From NCBI GenBank assembly GCA_958295665.1, contig OY282560.1:97379930-97443929 (forward strand): a DNA stretch of 64,000 nt, in the 5' to 3' direction. This DNA comes from Tipula vernalis (Eukaryota; Arthropoda; Insecta; Diptera; Tipulidae). Of the stretch, positions 10,918 through 22,230 are shown piece by piece. Position numbers and translations under genes: made by a program. The stretch's first letter is position 1; every line of letters begins with the position of its first letter. Under the pieces are notes generated by a model. That model saw only the letters and a list, made by a program, of their open reading frames with translations, did not search any database and was not told the origin of the DNA.

Positions 10918-13431
10918 CAATTTGTCCCAATTGTTGATTTTGTTGCTGAGTTTTCTAATTTCATTAACAAAGTTAAAGGGAAGAATGTTGTTATTTTAGG
11001 TGATATAAATATTGATATTTTGAGTATGATACCTTTCAATGATAATTATTTGTTCATGATGTCATCAAATGGTTTTCATTCGTTGATTAACAAACCTACT
11101 AGAATTACGAATCAAACCACAACGTATATTGATCATTGCTTTGCACGTGTCAATAATTCTTGTCAGATAGTTGCATCATCCTTTAATTTACAAATTACTG
11201 ATCATTATTTAATTTATGTATCATTGCATTTTAATTGTGGTAATATAAAGACTACCAAAACTGCTGTGGTTTCTCGTAAATTTGATAATATTAAGTTTTC
11301 TGCTATCATTTCTTAGCATAATTTCTCAGAATTGTTTTTCAAAACTGAACCTTGCGTAATTCTGTCAAAATTTGTCGCAGTATTTAATTGTTAACTCATG
11401 CTTCCAAATTATTAAACAGAATGCTACAGTTAAATTGAAACCGTGGATTTCCGACCATTTAATTAATTTAATGTCTAGAAAACGTTACATTCATAAAAAA
11501 TGTTTAAGGCATCCTAGCAATATTAGACTTCAAAGATTTTTTAGTAAACTATGTATGAAAGTTGATGCTAAGGTCAAGTATGACAAGTTCTCGTTTTATG
11601 ATAAAAAATTTAGTCACTATGGTAATAATAGCAAAAAAACCTGGTCGTTTGTTAATCAAATTTTAAATAGTAATAATCGCAGCCATGTTGAAAAAATTAT
11701 GTCTGTTGATAATGTTATTCTTACAAACTATGAATCCATTGCTAATGATTTTGGGTTATATTTCTCGAACATTGTTTCTGAATTGAGAGCTACTAATATA
11801 TTTCCTAACTCCCCGAGGCAGTATTCTTGTGATTTTAATAATTCATAAAATTTTTTTATTAGTCCTGTTGATGAGACTGAAATCAGTGGTATAATTCCTG
11901 AACATAAATCTAGTAATGCCATTGATATCCTTGGGATGAGCTCCAATATGTTTAAAGCAAATAAAGACTGTTTGTCTCCAATACTGGTTTATTTTGTCTG
12001 GCGTTATTCCTGAGGACTTAAAAACTGCTATTGTTTTACCTTTGTTTAAGAAAGGTGATAAACTTAACAAAGATAATTATCGACCTATTTCTTTACAGCC
12101 AACCATATAATGAAGATTATGGAAAAGGCTTTAAAGTCACATATGAATTGTTTCTTGGAAAAACATAATATTCTTGGTAGTTGTCAATTTGGTTTTAGAT
12201 CTGGAAAAAACACAGAGTCAGCTTTGATACAATTTATAAATGGGGTACATGGTCAACTTAATGAAAAAAAATTGGTTGGAGCTCTGTTTATTGATATCAA
12301 ACGAGCTTTTGATATGGTAGACCACAAAAATTGATGTTGCTTAAACTTTATTTAATTGGTTTTATGGGTGTTCCGCTTAAATTGTTTGAGTCATATCTTA
12401 GTGGACGGTTCTTTAAAATTAAAATTGGTGGCAGCTACAGTTTACCTTTTAAAGTTGAGTATGGTGTACCGCAAGGATCCGTCCTGGGTCCACTTTTATT
12501 TTTAATTTATATTAATTCAATATTTAATTTAAACTTAAAAGGTAAAATTACTGCATTTGCTGACGATACGGCTTTAAGTTATTACGGTTCTAGTTGTCAA
12601 GAAGTTTCTACTCATATAAATTCCAATTTAAAAATTCTACGTTCATGGTTTGACGGCCACTCTATGGTTTTAAGTGAAAAGACCAAGTTAATGTTTTTTA
12701 GTTTAGTGGGTGAGCCATATGCGGATAATATTTCTGATGTAATTTACTATGTTCCTAACTGTAACTCACTAAATTGTAGTTGCCTAAAAATTGAGCTGGT
12801 AAATAACTTTAAATATTTAGGTCTGCATCTTGATACTAACTTGAACTGGAAAATCCACTACCTTAAAACAAAAGAGCAATTAAATGGTACTTTACGCGCT
12901 ATGTATTTGCTACGCCCATTATGTCCAAATTCAGCTTTACTGAAATTGTATCATGCATGTGTGGAATCTAAACTAAACTATGGTTTACCCTGTTGGGGCG
13001 ATGTTAATCTGAATACATTGGGGCCGTTGCTCACATTGCAAAAGTATATAATACGAACTATATTTTTTAAACGTCGTCGTGATCATACATGGCCAAATTT
13101 TGTGGCATCGAAAATATTACCATTTCAACACCTTTATGTTTTTAGGGTTTTAAAACTGTTTTTCTCTAGAAGTGGCCATCGTTTGTGAAGGGTGCTTACC
13201 AGGTATGATATTAGAAATAATAACAGGAACCTATTTTGTGTTCCACATTTTAATACCGAAGCTTTTCGTAAATATTTCTTAGTTTCAGCGCCAACTTTTT
13301 TTAGTCGCTTGCCGCTTTGTTTACGAGGGCTGCTTAACTCTAAAAATTTTCCAAGTTTAATAAAGAATTGGTTATTTGATAATAAAGACATTGGTTTCAT
13401 GTTTGCTAATCTGTCCACCTGCTCAGATTGA
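10918..13431 (+). pseudogene. Jockey/CR1-like LINE ORF2, 5'-truncated and frameshifted
   Basis: Reading in three frames gives the C-terminal half of an apurinic-type endonuclease (NVVILGDINIDIL at about 10985, then NKPTRITN and TYIDHCFAR, ITDHYLIYVSL). A linker and reverse transcriptase follow: GFRSGKNTESALIQFI at about 12200, FIDIKRAFDMVDH, GVPQGSVLGPLLFLIYIN at about 12470 and the catalytic box FADDTALSYYG at about 12560. The thumb is recognisable (LGLHLDTNLNWKIHY), and the C-terminus ends at 13431. Breaks: stops at about 11315, 11847 and 12108, a one-base shift near 12331 and a TGA at 13186-13188. No RNase H is present, as expected for Jockey/CR1. No ORF1 and no 3' tail were found. It is inactive. 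Confidence 0.85.
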
Positions 13432-13586
13432 CCATCACTACACACAGCACTGCTAATAGTTTCAAGCCAATTCAAAATTTTTTGCACTGGAATTTACTGG
13501 AATGTTCTACAATATCAAAACGACAGTAAGTATTAATGCTAAATATTACCAATGTGTTCTACTTTATATTCTAATATTTTACTTAC

Positions 13587-13937
13587 TCGTTCTTTTTTTA
13601 ATTCACCTAATTTTTGTTTGATTATGGATCGTTGCCCGAAAAAACTTTTGTCCAATTTATTAAATATTTCGTTAATATCCTCATTCGACATAGATTCTAT
13701 ACACGCTATAGAATTATAACCATATTCTTTTAACACAGCACAAGTTTCATCTTTTGAATCCCATGACTTAAAAATTGTCTGGGCTTCGCTAATTTCATTA
13801 GAATCAAAATGAACTGTTGTTACTAAACAAAAATTTCCTACTATAATTTCTAACACATTTTCCTCAACAATTTTAATTCTATCATCACTATTTACATTTA
13901 CATTTCCCATTTCTAAATTGATGTCCGAATTTTCCAT
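13587..13937 (-). CDS. Putative first coding exon with a SAM-like domain
   Basis: From ATG at 13937 the minus strand is open for 117 codons to a strong splice donor (GAACGA|GTAAGT; intron starts at 13586). The second half, about residues 65-115, is helical and resembles a SAM domain (AVLKEYGYNSIACIESMSNEDINEIF, then RSIIKQKLGELKKE; quoted in two parts). The first part is acidic and poor in motifs. Insect genomes hold many transposon and host genes that start with a short SAM exon. Downstream exons would lie below 13586, where a + strand LINE relic now sits, so the gene may be broken. The ORF could also continue 48 bases into the intron and stop at 13539. Function unknown. Confidence 0.4.
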
Positions 13938-14319
13938 TTTAACGAAATTTTAAGAACAAAAATAAGTGCAATATGAACTATTGCATCAGAACAAAAGGAA
14001 TGAGGTTATCGTTCGATCGATATAACGGAAATTATCATACAAAACAGAGTTTAACTATATATCACGTTAAATTTACGGGTTTACTTATAAATGTTGATAT
14101 TTCTTCTCAGCGGATCCTAAATATTTTCTCTCTTAAGAGAAGCATCTCTATTACCCACTCTGTCAATTTTATACGAATCATCACTTTCAATTAAGATGAT
14201 AAAATATTAAAAATTAATAGGAATTCACATTATTTGCCGAATATTAATGTGAAATCTCAACATTTTGATTAACGTGACGATCTTTTTAAAATAACGTGAG
14301 TTTTTTTCCCTGTGAGCAG
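13938..14319. other. Upstream flank of the SAM exon with ACGTGA words
   Basis: AT-rich non-coding DNA. It contains ATCACGTTAA at 14061, TTAACGTGA at 14269-14277 and AACGTGAG at about 14292, matching words at 9165-9310. It may be the other end of a transposon that encoded the SAM exon. Confidence 0.35.
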
Positions 14320-14329
14320 CCTTACAAAT

Positions 14330-14430
14330 TCGGCACGCAACATCTCGGCGAAATCAACTCGGCGATGCCCAACACGGCTCGGCCAACTCGGCGACAGTCA
14401 ACTCAACGACGACCAGCTCGGCGACACACA
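14330..14430. repeat. GC-rich degenerate minisatellite (CTCGGCGA words)
   Basis: The words CTCGGCGA and CAACTCGGCGAC recur about six times at 15- to 20-base spacing within 14345-14420. This is a local GC-rich island in AT-rich DNA. It is not translated into anything recognisable. Confidence 0.6.
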
Positions 14431-14553
14431 GTAGGGAAAAAATTACTTTTTGTGGACAAAAATTTTCCTCCACTTCAATTTTTAAAGGATCTGAATTATT
14501 ATTTTTTAAATCTCTCTGGTAGGGTAGACTACAATATGTCACTGTTACTTTCC

Positions 14554-14596
14554 CGTTAACCTGTAACCTGTAACCTGTAATCTGTAACCTAACCTA
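14554..14596. repeat. Short (TAACCTG)n array ending in CCTAACCTAA
   Basis: TAACCTG repeats about four times at 7-base spacing (one copy reads TAATCTG), then gives way to TAACCTAACCTAA. The last part equals two units of the insect telomeric repeat TTAGG read on the other strand. It is too short to be a telomere and may be a retroelement tail. Confidence 0.6.
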
Positions 14597-14639
14597 AAAA
14601 ACTGGAAAGTGCAACCATTTGTTTAAAATGATATTTCAA

Positions 14640-17330
14640 AATCAACTAAAGAAATTCTGGTAATTGGAGGAAATGCTTCCCGAAAAGCTTCTGACAGAAG
14701 AGGCGAAGTTTTGTGAAGACCATTACCAATAGAACTTCAGACGAGGAGCAGACGGTCGTTATGAGGTATGAATTCCTTTTAAGCTAGATGTAACACCACT
14801 CGTGTCATCTATGTAGATAGTGAGCCTTAGCTAGGATTCATCCAGTTAGAAAAACGATTTTCATTACCAAACGAGTTTTCGAGGGCATATCGCGAGCGCA
14901 TACAAGAATACTTCAATCTGGGACAATTTGTAGAATGCAAAACCGATTCAAACAACAAATCACCATATACGGTAATCAAAACTACCAGTTCAACAACAAA
15001 ATTAAGAGTGGTATATACGCCGGCAAAAACCCGTAGTAAGTCAGCTTAAATCAGATTCAACTAGTTGGGTGCAAAATACAAGAGGATCTCATGTCCATTC
15101 TATTAAGGTGGAGAAAGAATAAGATTGCATATACAGCAGACATCGAGAAAATGTACCAACAAATCCAGGTACATCCAGATGATAAACATTATCAAACAAT
15201 TTTATGGAGAAATTCCTCTGAAGAAGAAATAAAAGAGTATCATCTGACAACGATAACATTTGGGATGGCTTCTGTCCCATATCCGGCCATCAAAATATTG
15301 CAGCAACCAGCATATATGACGAGGAGAAAAACTGTCCAATTGCTGCAACGCTAATTCGAAATGATTTCTACGTGGACGACCTATTATCAGGAAATCACAA
15401 CATAGATGACGCCAAGGAAGCACAAACTCAGCTGATTAACTTGTTGAAAACAGGTAGTTTCAAGCTGAGACAATGGGCTAGTAACCATCCACAACTTCTA
15501 GAAAAAGTCAACCCAGATTCCAGAACATTAAGGTCAATCTTATTCAGCGAAGGATCAGTAAAAACACTGGGTTTAATCTGGAACCCTTTTACTGATATGT
15601 TTAAATTAAAGGTATACCTCAGAAATAAAAGTAGTAAGATGAACAAATGGAAAATGCTATCAGTTACCAGTGAATGTGGAGAATAAATAACAACAGTATT
15701 TTACTTTAAAATCTCAAGATGAATCAATTTCGACCAAAACATACAATGGGAAATATACATGGATTTTATGACGATTCAGAAGCAGCATACGCAGCAGTAA
15801 TATATTTCTATGATAGATCACAAGGTAAGACAACCTTGTTGACATGAAAATCCAGAGTAGTTTCATGTTCAACCAAGTTAACATTGACAAAACCAGAACT
15901 TTGCGCCGCCGGTCTCCTGACAAAATTAATGGATAGAGTACCACAAGATATGAAAATTGTCGCAATTACACCATATTTCTGATCAAATTCAATGATAGTG
16001 TCGAATCGGGTGAAAAACAAATCCCAAAAATTTTGAACTTTCATATCGAATCGAATATCGGAGATTTTAATATGTTTCGAAGATTGTAAGAGAATTCATT
16101 CCAGTTTCGAACTGATGAGCTTATGATTATGAAAAAATCAATCTTCTCATCAGGCCGCGGCGACTGGACTGATTATACCACAATTTACATTCTATATATA
16201 CAGAATGTGCTGTGATTTAAGTACTAGCGAATCGTACTAATACAGATGAATTCTCTTACAATATTTTTCCTTCTTCACGATATTGAGTGTTAATCGAAAC
16301 ACAATTAAAATGGTCTAACCACCGGTAGCATATTAGAAATTACATGAATTAATTAACATTCAACAAAAACATTGATAAAAAGTAACGGAGATCCGGCAAC
16401 CCAGCCGATTGTGCATCCAGAGGCATTAAAGCAAACTCAACTGATTACATACAGTTTATGGTGCAGCGGTCCGAATGAAGTATTTGAGAATGTCCCACAT
16501 CTAGAACCATCGATGGTAGAGGAAACTTCCGTTCAATTGGAACAGAAAGTAAACGTATAAATATATACGTCGTATATAAATATATACCTCTTCCCTTGAG
16601 GTATAATTCACACAATTGGTATCTGTCCACCAACTTAACCAAATGGAGGCATTCATCGCCGCATATAAGAGATTGACGTCACGCAGAGGGGTTGTTGGTG
16701 GACATAATCAGTTTGGGAATTGGCAATACATAGTGTCAACTGAAGAAATAGCCAAGTTGTTAGGAAATGATGGTACAACATGACGACAAAACAACGTACA
16801 ACATGGCATTTGATATCTCCAGCTTCACCCTCCCTAAAATCTGTGAAAAAATTTAATAAATGTCTAAAACAACACTGACCTTCGAGGAACTGTCCACGGT
16901 TACAACGCAGGTGGAGGCATGCCTAAATTCAAGATCTTTAACACCAATTACTGCGGATCCTGCGATACATCTTTACAATCAATTCCACGAGATGCAGTAC
17001 CAAACATTTCCAACATATCACGATGGAAACTAGTCGAGAAAATTAAAGAAGTTTTTTGGAAAAGGTGGTACTCCGATTATTTGAGGCAACTTTAGCATAG
17101 AAGCAAATGGACATCTAGTGCTCATCAAGGACGAAAGCATTCATCCACAAAAATGGTTAACAGGACGAGTCGTAGAAGTACATCGTGGCACCGATCAAAG
17201 AGTTCGAGTTGTCTTACTTCGAGGTCCGGGAGAGGTCCTCTGAAAAAATCCTCTTCAGAAACTAGCACCACTACCCATAGAATCCGAGGAAGAATATTTA
17301 ACACCAAAATTATGAGATCATTACGCAATT
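14640..17330 (+). pseudogene. Decayed BEL/Pao pol (RT, RNase H, integrase)
   Basis: Fragments in several frames follow the order of BEL/Pao pol. The RT N-terminus is at about 14640-14780 (EEMLPEKLLTEEAKFCEDHY and GRYEV). RT core pieces lie at 15091-15400, including FGMASVPYPAIKILQQ and the catalytic FYVDDLLSG at about 15370. The connection is at about 15480-15690. RNase H remains lie at about 15710-16000 (KPELCAAGLLTKLM). Integrase core scraps are near 16645 (EAFIAAYKRLTSRRG). The integrase C-terminus is at about 17090-17290 (HLVLIKDE, PQKWLTGRVVEVHRGTDQRV). Stops and shifts are frequent, so no protein can be made. No LTR was identified. It forms one element with the env-like tail that follows and converges on the minus-strand BEL element. 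Confidence 0.75.
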
Positions 17331-17339
17331 ACGCAATGA

Positions 17340-18285
17340 ACCACATTAAAACAGGACCCAAAAATGAGCTAGGCACAGTGGTTCGACTAATTTTATTACA
17401 AGTGTTTTTTGCACCGGTTTCATCATTAACCACAATAGAACCAATGCCATCCGATGCCCAAATCTATTTTCAAACTATAATTTAACCGGATATTGGGTCT
17501 TTATAACACGAAGATAATCGGTTAAAAATTTGTAATATCGTCATACAACAACTGAATGAACGAATGCAGGAACTTATCTCACAAAATAGTCTTCTTACAT
17601 CAATAGGATACAACTTTGGTAACGCATTTGGCATTACGAAAAAAAGAGACGCCTATCACAGAGAACTGCAACTTGAAAAAGCAGAAGCTAATGAAGAATA
17701 TTTATTAGAACTCATTAAGAATCAAATGTGAATCATAGATGGAAAATGCAACCACAAAAATATTCAACGAGGAAAGGCAATTAAACGAAAAAAAAATTCC
17801 GTACTATATCGTCAAACAGTTCCTGTGTCTCGACAAAAGAAACAAAAGAGTAGCCGCAGACAGTGATCATTACAACAGAGTGCAGACTATCACAATCTTC
17901 ACGATTCAAATATTGTTGATCATGAGGGGAATAGTAGAAAAGCAGAGAGTCATTATCGACGTTAACCTTAGCTCTCATCGCGGCCATTTCCATCCAACCT
18001 TATTGACCACACAACAACTGAAAGACGAAATCATACGGATTGACGAGTACATTCTAGCAACAATGTAAATTTCCGAGGGAGATAATAATAATGATCTTGG
18101 ACAACTTTATAAGATATTAACAGTCCACACACGAGTTACAGCAAACAATATTTTTTTCCTTGAAAAGATACCATTGGCATATAAACAGGTATATCAATTA
18201 TTTAGCATAACTCGCATACCCACACCGATTGATTGGCAACTGCACATCATCATACCAACAAAGAAACTACTGATAATCGACACTA
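17340..18285 (+). pseudogene. Retroviral env-like relic behind BEL/Pao pol
   Basis: After the integrase C-terminus, three broken frames (about 17370-17484, 17530-17730 and 17739-18068, then 18069-18280) resemble the envelope-like protein of insect retroelements. They show a helical stretch rich in Gln and Asn with leucines (about 17540-17640), a conserved block with a Pro-Leu-Leu-Thr and Gln-Leu pattern near 18000, and a later Pro-rich Leu block near 18170-18260. An env-like gene after pol is known in several insect LTR retroelement groups. At least three stop codons interrupt it, no transmembrane anchor is left, and its end is lost at the junction with the next element. It is a dead fragment. 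Assignment rests on pattern and position. Confidence 0.45.
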
Positions 18286-19581
18286 AACATTTTGACACGT
18301 TGTTGAATTTTGTCCCAGTAATTGATTGGATTTTCGTCTTCAATAGCGTAATGCTCATCAGGGATATGTAAAATTGGTTTCCCAACCAAAAAAATGTGCT
18401 GGCGTGAGGGCAACATATGATGAATCATCAGCTGACATTGGACACAGAGGGCGTGAATTTAAAATAGCTTCTATTTGACAAAGCAGAGTAGATAACTCTT
18501 CCATTGTGGGACGTGTTTTACCGGCTTCTCTAACTAGGATAGATTTCACGGCTGCTTCCGACAATCCACCGAAATGAGGAGTAACTGGAGGATTAAAATG
18601 CCAAGTTGTACCGTTTTGCGATAAGAACTCTGCTACGTCTCTTAGAAACTCGGAATTCGTCACCAGTTTGCCAATTTCATTCAATTTTACTACCGCTTTG
18701 TTTGCTAAATTCTTCAATTTATTTTCAGCTCCAACAAAATTTATGCCGTTATCACTGTAGATGTTCTTGGGAATACCTCTTCTTGCGATGAACCGTCTGA
18801 GAGCTGCAATAAAAGCTTCTGATGTACAGTCTCCCACTAACTCTAAATGTAATGGCTTTATGGAAAAACAGACGATAATGGATATGTAGCTTTTAATTAA
18901 TTTTGCGCCTCTCCCCCTCTTTGTTGCCATCATGATCGGACCAGCATAGTCAATTCCAACATCTGAAAACGGTCTAGATACACTTACACGCTCACTTGGT
19001 AGATCTCCAATTTTTTGATTGTGATGATTTGCTGCTTTATACCTCACACAAACGACGCATTGATTCAGTAGCTTCTTGATGGAGTTACGGCTATCTATAA
19101 TCCAAAATTGTTGCCTTAGTAGAAAGGAAGTTAAGGATTGGCCAGCATGAAGGAAATTTTTATGTCTATATAGGATTAATAGTTTGCCAAGTGGAGAAGT
19201 TTTTGACAAAATATAAGGGTGCTTTGCGTTATAAGCACAATCTGAATTAGTTAGACGACCTCCTACTCTTATTAAGCTGTCATCATCAACAAATGGGCAT
19301 AGTTTTCTCAGCTTGCTGCGGCTAGTTATAGAGCAATAATTTTTGATTCTCTTTAAATCGTCATCGAAGTCGCGTTCTTGGTCCCATTTTATACATAACT
19401 GCCGTGACCTTTCAAGTTCTTTAGCTGTAAGGAATGTGTGGTTTATTCGGTCTCGCCCTTTTGATATATTATGTATAAATCTATTTACGTATCCTAGGAT
19501 TCTCGTTATCTTCGTGTAGCTTGAAAAGTTATTTATCAAATAGTTGTAAATGTTGCTGCAATTTACAGAATCCTCCGGCAA
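18285..19581 (-). pseudogene. BEL/Pao integrase
   Basis: The open frame of 407 codons (19581-18358) starts with the connection domain and the H2C2 zinc-binding region (residues about 145-185, LLNQCVVCVRYKA). The DDE catalytic core follows: VGIDYAGPI supplies the first Asp, NIYSDNGINFVGAE the second, and HFGGLSEAAVKS the Glu. The family has Trp where this copy has Ser before that Glu. The C-terminal SRPLCPM and LTPAHF motifs are present. A stop at 18358-18360 ends the frame, but related sequence (NYWDKIQQRVK) continues in another frame to about 18285. It is the best preserved part of the element. The start codon is arbitrary, since this belongs to a pol polyprotein. Confidence 0.88.
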
Positions 19582-20015
19582 GTGTAGCCACTTCGGTCCC
19601 TTCCACCATAGATATCGAGTAATCTCGACGGTGAGATCCCTATGGTGGCCAAATCTGCAGGATTTTCAGCTGATTTGACATGGTTCCATCTGTTACGAGG
19701 TACTAACGATAAAATCTCCGACGTCCTGTTGCCGACGAATGTTTTCCATTTACTTGGATGACTGCTTAACCATGCTAAAACTATTGTCGAATCTGTCCAA
19801 GTAAATAATTGATAATTAGTGTAACCCATGGATTTTGACACTTTTGATATCAATTTGGCGAGTAATTGCGCTGCGCACAATTCCAACCCGGGAAGAGATA
19901 CTTGCTTGATTGGCGCTACCTTTGTTTTGCACGTTATTAAGTTTACCTGGGTAACATCAAGATAAGTTGATTTACAATAAATGACTGCTGAATTAGCTGC
20001 TGAAATATATTCCAA
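19563..20015 (-). pseudogene. BEL/Pao RNase H region
   Basis: 150 codons encode the RNase H-like part of pol, with LPGLELCAAQLLAKLISKV and FTWTDSTIVLAWLSSHPSKW (catalytic Glu and Asp regions), VGNRTSEI and NPADLATIG. It overlaps the neighbouring frames at both ends, because two frameshifts (near 19970 and 19570) split one polyprotein. The Asp-Ser motif in TWTDST is intact. The conserved region continues directly into the integrase frame. Confidence 0.85.
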
Positions 20016-20700
20016 ATATTAGCTATTTCTAAATTAATTGGTTCGTCCCATGAAAGTTTTTGCAGCCATAGTTTTTTCAGTAAAGTTTTTGATATTATGA
20101 TTGAAGGTGCTAACCATCCCAGAGGGTCAAAAATGCGAGATATTTCAGATAGCATTTTCCATTTTGTTACTTCTTGACCTGGTTCTATGTTCACTTTAAA
20201 ACTAAAACTATCTGCAACTGGATTCCACTGTATCCCTAAAATTTTGATAACATCTAGATCTGATGAATCGATTTCTACCTCTCCTGGATCATGTGCAATG
20301 TCACTATTGGTTACCCATTTTCTCAAGGAAAACCCAGCAGATAACAGTACGGTGTTTATCCTAGTTTTAATATTTAATAGTTCATGGACAGTTTCTGCTC
20401 CCGTAAAAAGGTCATCCACATAAAAATCGTTGGTGATAATTTTTTCTATTTTTGGTTTGTATTGTTTCTTCCTTAATTTCCTCTAGTTCCCTAAATTTCT
20501 TGAGCACTATATCCACGTTTTCTGAAAGACTTACATTCAATTTGTGAAGCCCATTGTCTCGTCTACCGCTTCCAGCAAGGATGTATCCAAATAAGGTGTT
20601 TTGTGCTGTAAAATTAGGAAATTATATGCGCCCGTCTTGCAAAATTTTGAAAAATACATCTGGTCCTAACAAAATGTCGATTTTTGTGTTAACAGTAAAC
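19943..20700 (-). pseudogene. BEL/Pao reverse transcriptase with internal deletion
   Basis: The part from about 20430 to 19990 holds the RT active-site strand FYVDDLFTG (YVDD at about 20411-20422), SAGFSLRKWVTN, LGIQWNP and the RHDPLGWLAP-like segment IFDPLGWLAPSIIISK. Upstream, 20700-20450 encodes the end of the protease linker and the RT start (GRRDNGLHKLNV, KKFRELEEI). Between KKFRELEEI and YVDD roughly two hundred codons expected in the family are absent, so the palm is incomplete and the enzyme cannot be active. Confidence 0.8.
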
Positions 20701-20758
20701 GTTGGGTCCGCCATCAGATTTAATTGTGTGGCCTTATTGAGTTCATCGGGATGAGCAC

Positions 20759-21028
20759 TTATTGGTTGAAGATTAATTGGTAATTTTGGTAAGATGAATG
20801 CGTCTGCGTTGAGATAACGTTTCCGTCTCTAGAGAATAGCTTGAGAGTCGTAATACCTTTCGTCACAGTATTAGCTGTTGCGAGTCCACTTACTACCACA
20901 TGAGCAGCTCTCCGCCTGAGATTAAGTTTCCTCACTACCATTTCATCAATGAACGACGCTTCTGATCCGGTATCCAACAGTGCCTTGTATTTATAAAGTT
21001 TTTCAAATCCATCTTTTAGATACACCAA
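20759..21028 (-). pseudogene. BEL/Pao aspartic protease domain
   Basis: An 89-codon frame carries the retropepsin active-site motif ALLDTGSEASFIDE (Asp-Thr-Gly at residues 17-19), followed by the flap-side strand and ITTLKLF. Retroviral-type proteases work as dimers to mature Gag-Pol. The frame ends early at HSSYQNYQLIFNQ, and the downstream sequence continues in a shifted frame toward RT. It lies between the gag zinc knuckles and RT, as expected. Confidence 0.75.
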
Positions 21029-21061
21029 AGTTTTAGGTAGCCTAACTCTCCCATTTGCTCT

Positions 21062-22230
21062 CTCTCTCTCTTCACGGATAGTATTGGTTTCTTCACCTAG
21101 CTTCGTATTAAAATTTTGAAATTCTTCATTTTTGGCATCTAAGTTGGTCTCTCCATCATTTATAATTGCACTCTCATTTCAATGTAATAATGTATTGTGT
21201 TTCCGTTTACAACGACCAGTGACAAGACTTTATGCAGACAAAACACAATTTCTTTTCAGCAACAAATGTTCGGCGGTCTTTCGGAATTATTTTTATAAAC
21301 TTATTACAATTAAATAAGTAATGATCAGAGGAGCAACAGGGACAACTGATATTACTTGCGAATTTTCTCGGTTTGGACCTTTCTAATGCGAAACTTCGAT
21401 TGGTTACAAAATTCAGGAACTGTTTTATTGTTGGAAAGGTTCCATCACAAGTTTCCAGGGCCCAAGTTTATCGAGTTTGGTCATCACACCTATTCAACAG
21501 CATATATATAAGCCAAACGTCCTTCCTTTCTGGGGGGTCATCACACCTATTCTGTCTTGGTCATCACACCTATTCAACAGCATATATATATATAAGCCAA
21601 ACGTCCTTCCTTTAAAAGCCTTTAAAGCATGCAAAATCTCATCGGTAATATCAGCCAATAAACGTAACTGCAAAGAATTTGACCAATAAAGTAGTTGAAA
21701 TGTGTGTTACATTGTCGTATCGCTTGCATATTTTCTCCCAACCATCCTTGTAATTCGCACTGGTTAGTGGAATATTGGTAATCAATGAAGCAGCTTCTCC
21801 GGTCAGCAATCCTCTTAAATATTTAAACTTATGGACATCAGATATAGGTGTTTTATGAATCGATACTTCATAGAGATCCTTGAATGTTGGAAATTGCGAA
21901 AAATCGCCCGAAAATGGTGGTATGTTAATTTTGGGAAGCATGGAATTCTTCGACCAGTTCCGTTTGATGCTCAGTTAATTTACTGATGGAATAATTCAAC
22001 TGATCTTGATTAGTTCGATCGGTGATCTTCTTTACCGCATTACGAAATTTACCCTTAAGGTCAAAATAATATCGCTCAAATTCTTTTAATTCAGAGGGTC
22101 AACCACGTGCATCAATGGCGTCATCAAGGTCACAAAAACTATTAAATATTTTCTCAAGATGCTCCAGACGTATGTTTAAGTCGACAACGATTATTGTATC
22201 GTCCGCCATTGTTCCATGGGAACCTTCCAT
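21062..22230 (-). pseudogene. BEL/Pao gag (DUF1759-type) with zinc knuckle relic
   Basis: Gag starts at ATG 22230 (MEGSHGTMADD). A helical N-terminal part ends in a TGA near 22100, and the conserved core LPKINIPPFSGDFSQFPTFK (21941 downward) follows, with KFKYLRGLLTGEAASLI and LTSANYKDGWE, typical of the DUF1759 gag of Pao elements. Frame breaks follow. About 21260-21150 still shows LCFVCIKSCH and KHNTLLH, remnants of CCHC-type knuckles. An 81-bp duplication with ATATATA tracts (21479-21614) interrupts the region between core and knuckles. Confidence 0.75.
21479..21614. repeat. Duplicated 50-bp segment inside gag
   Basis: GGTCATCACACCTATTCAAC followed by AGCATATATATA and AGCCAAACGTCCTTCCTTT occurs at 21479-21530 and again at 21560-21614, 81 bases apart. 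The second copy has one extra TA step. A partial copy of the first 17 bases lies between them (GGTCATCACACCTATTC). Confidence 0.75.

Noticed and set aside
14554..14596. Telomere or chromosome end
   Set aside because: Only two or three CCTAA units, within ordinary sequence on both sides.
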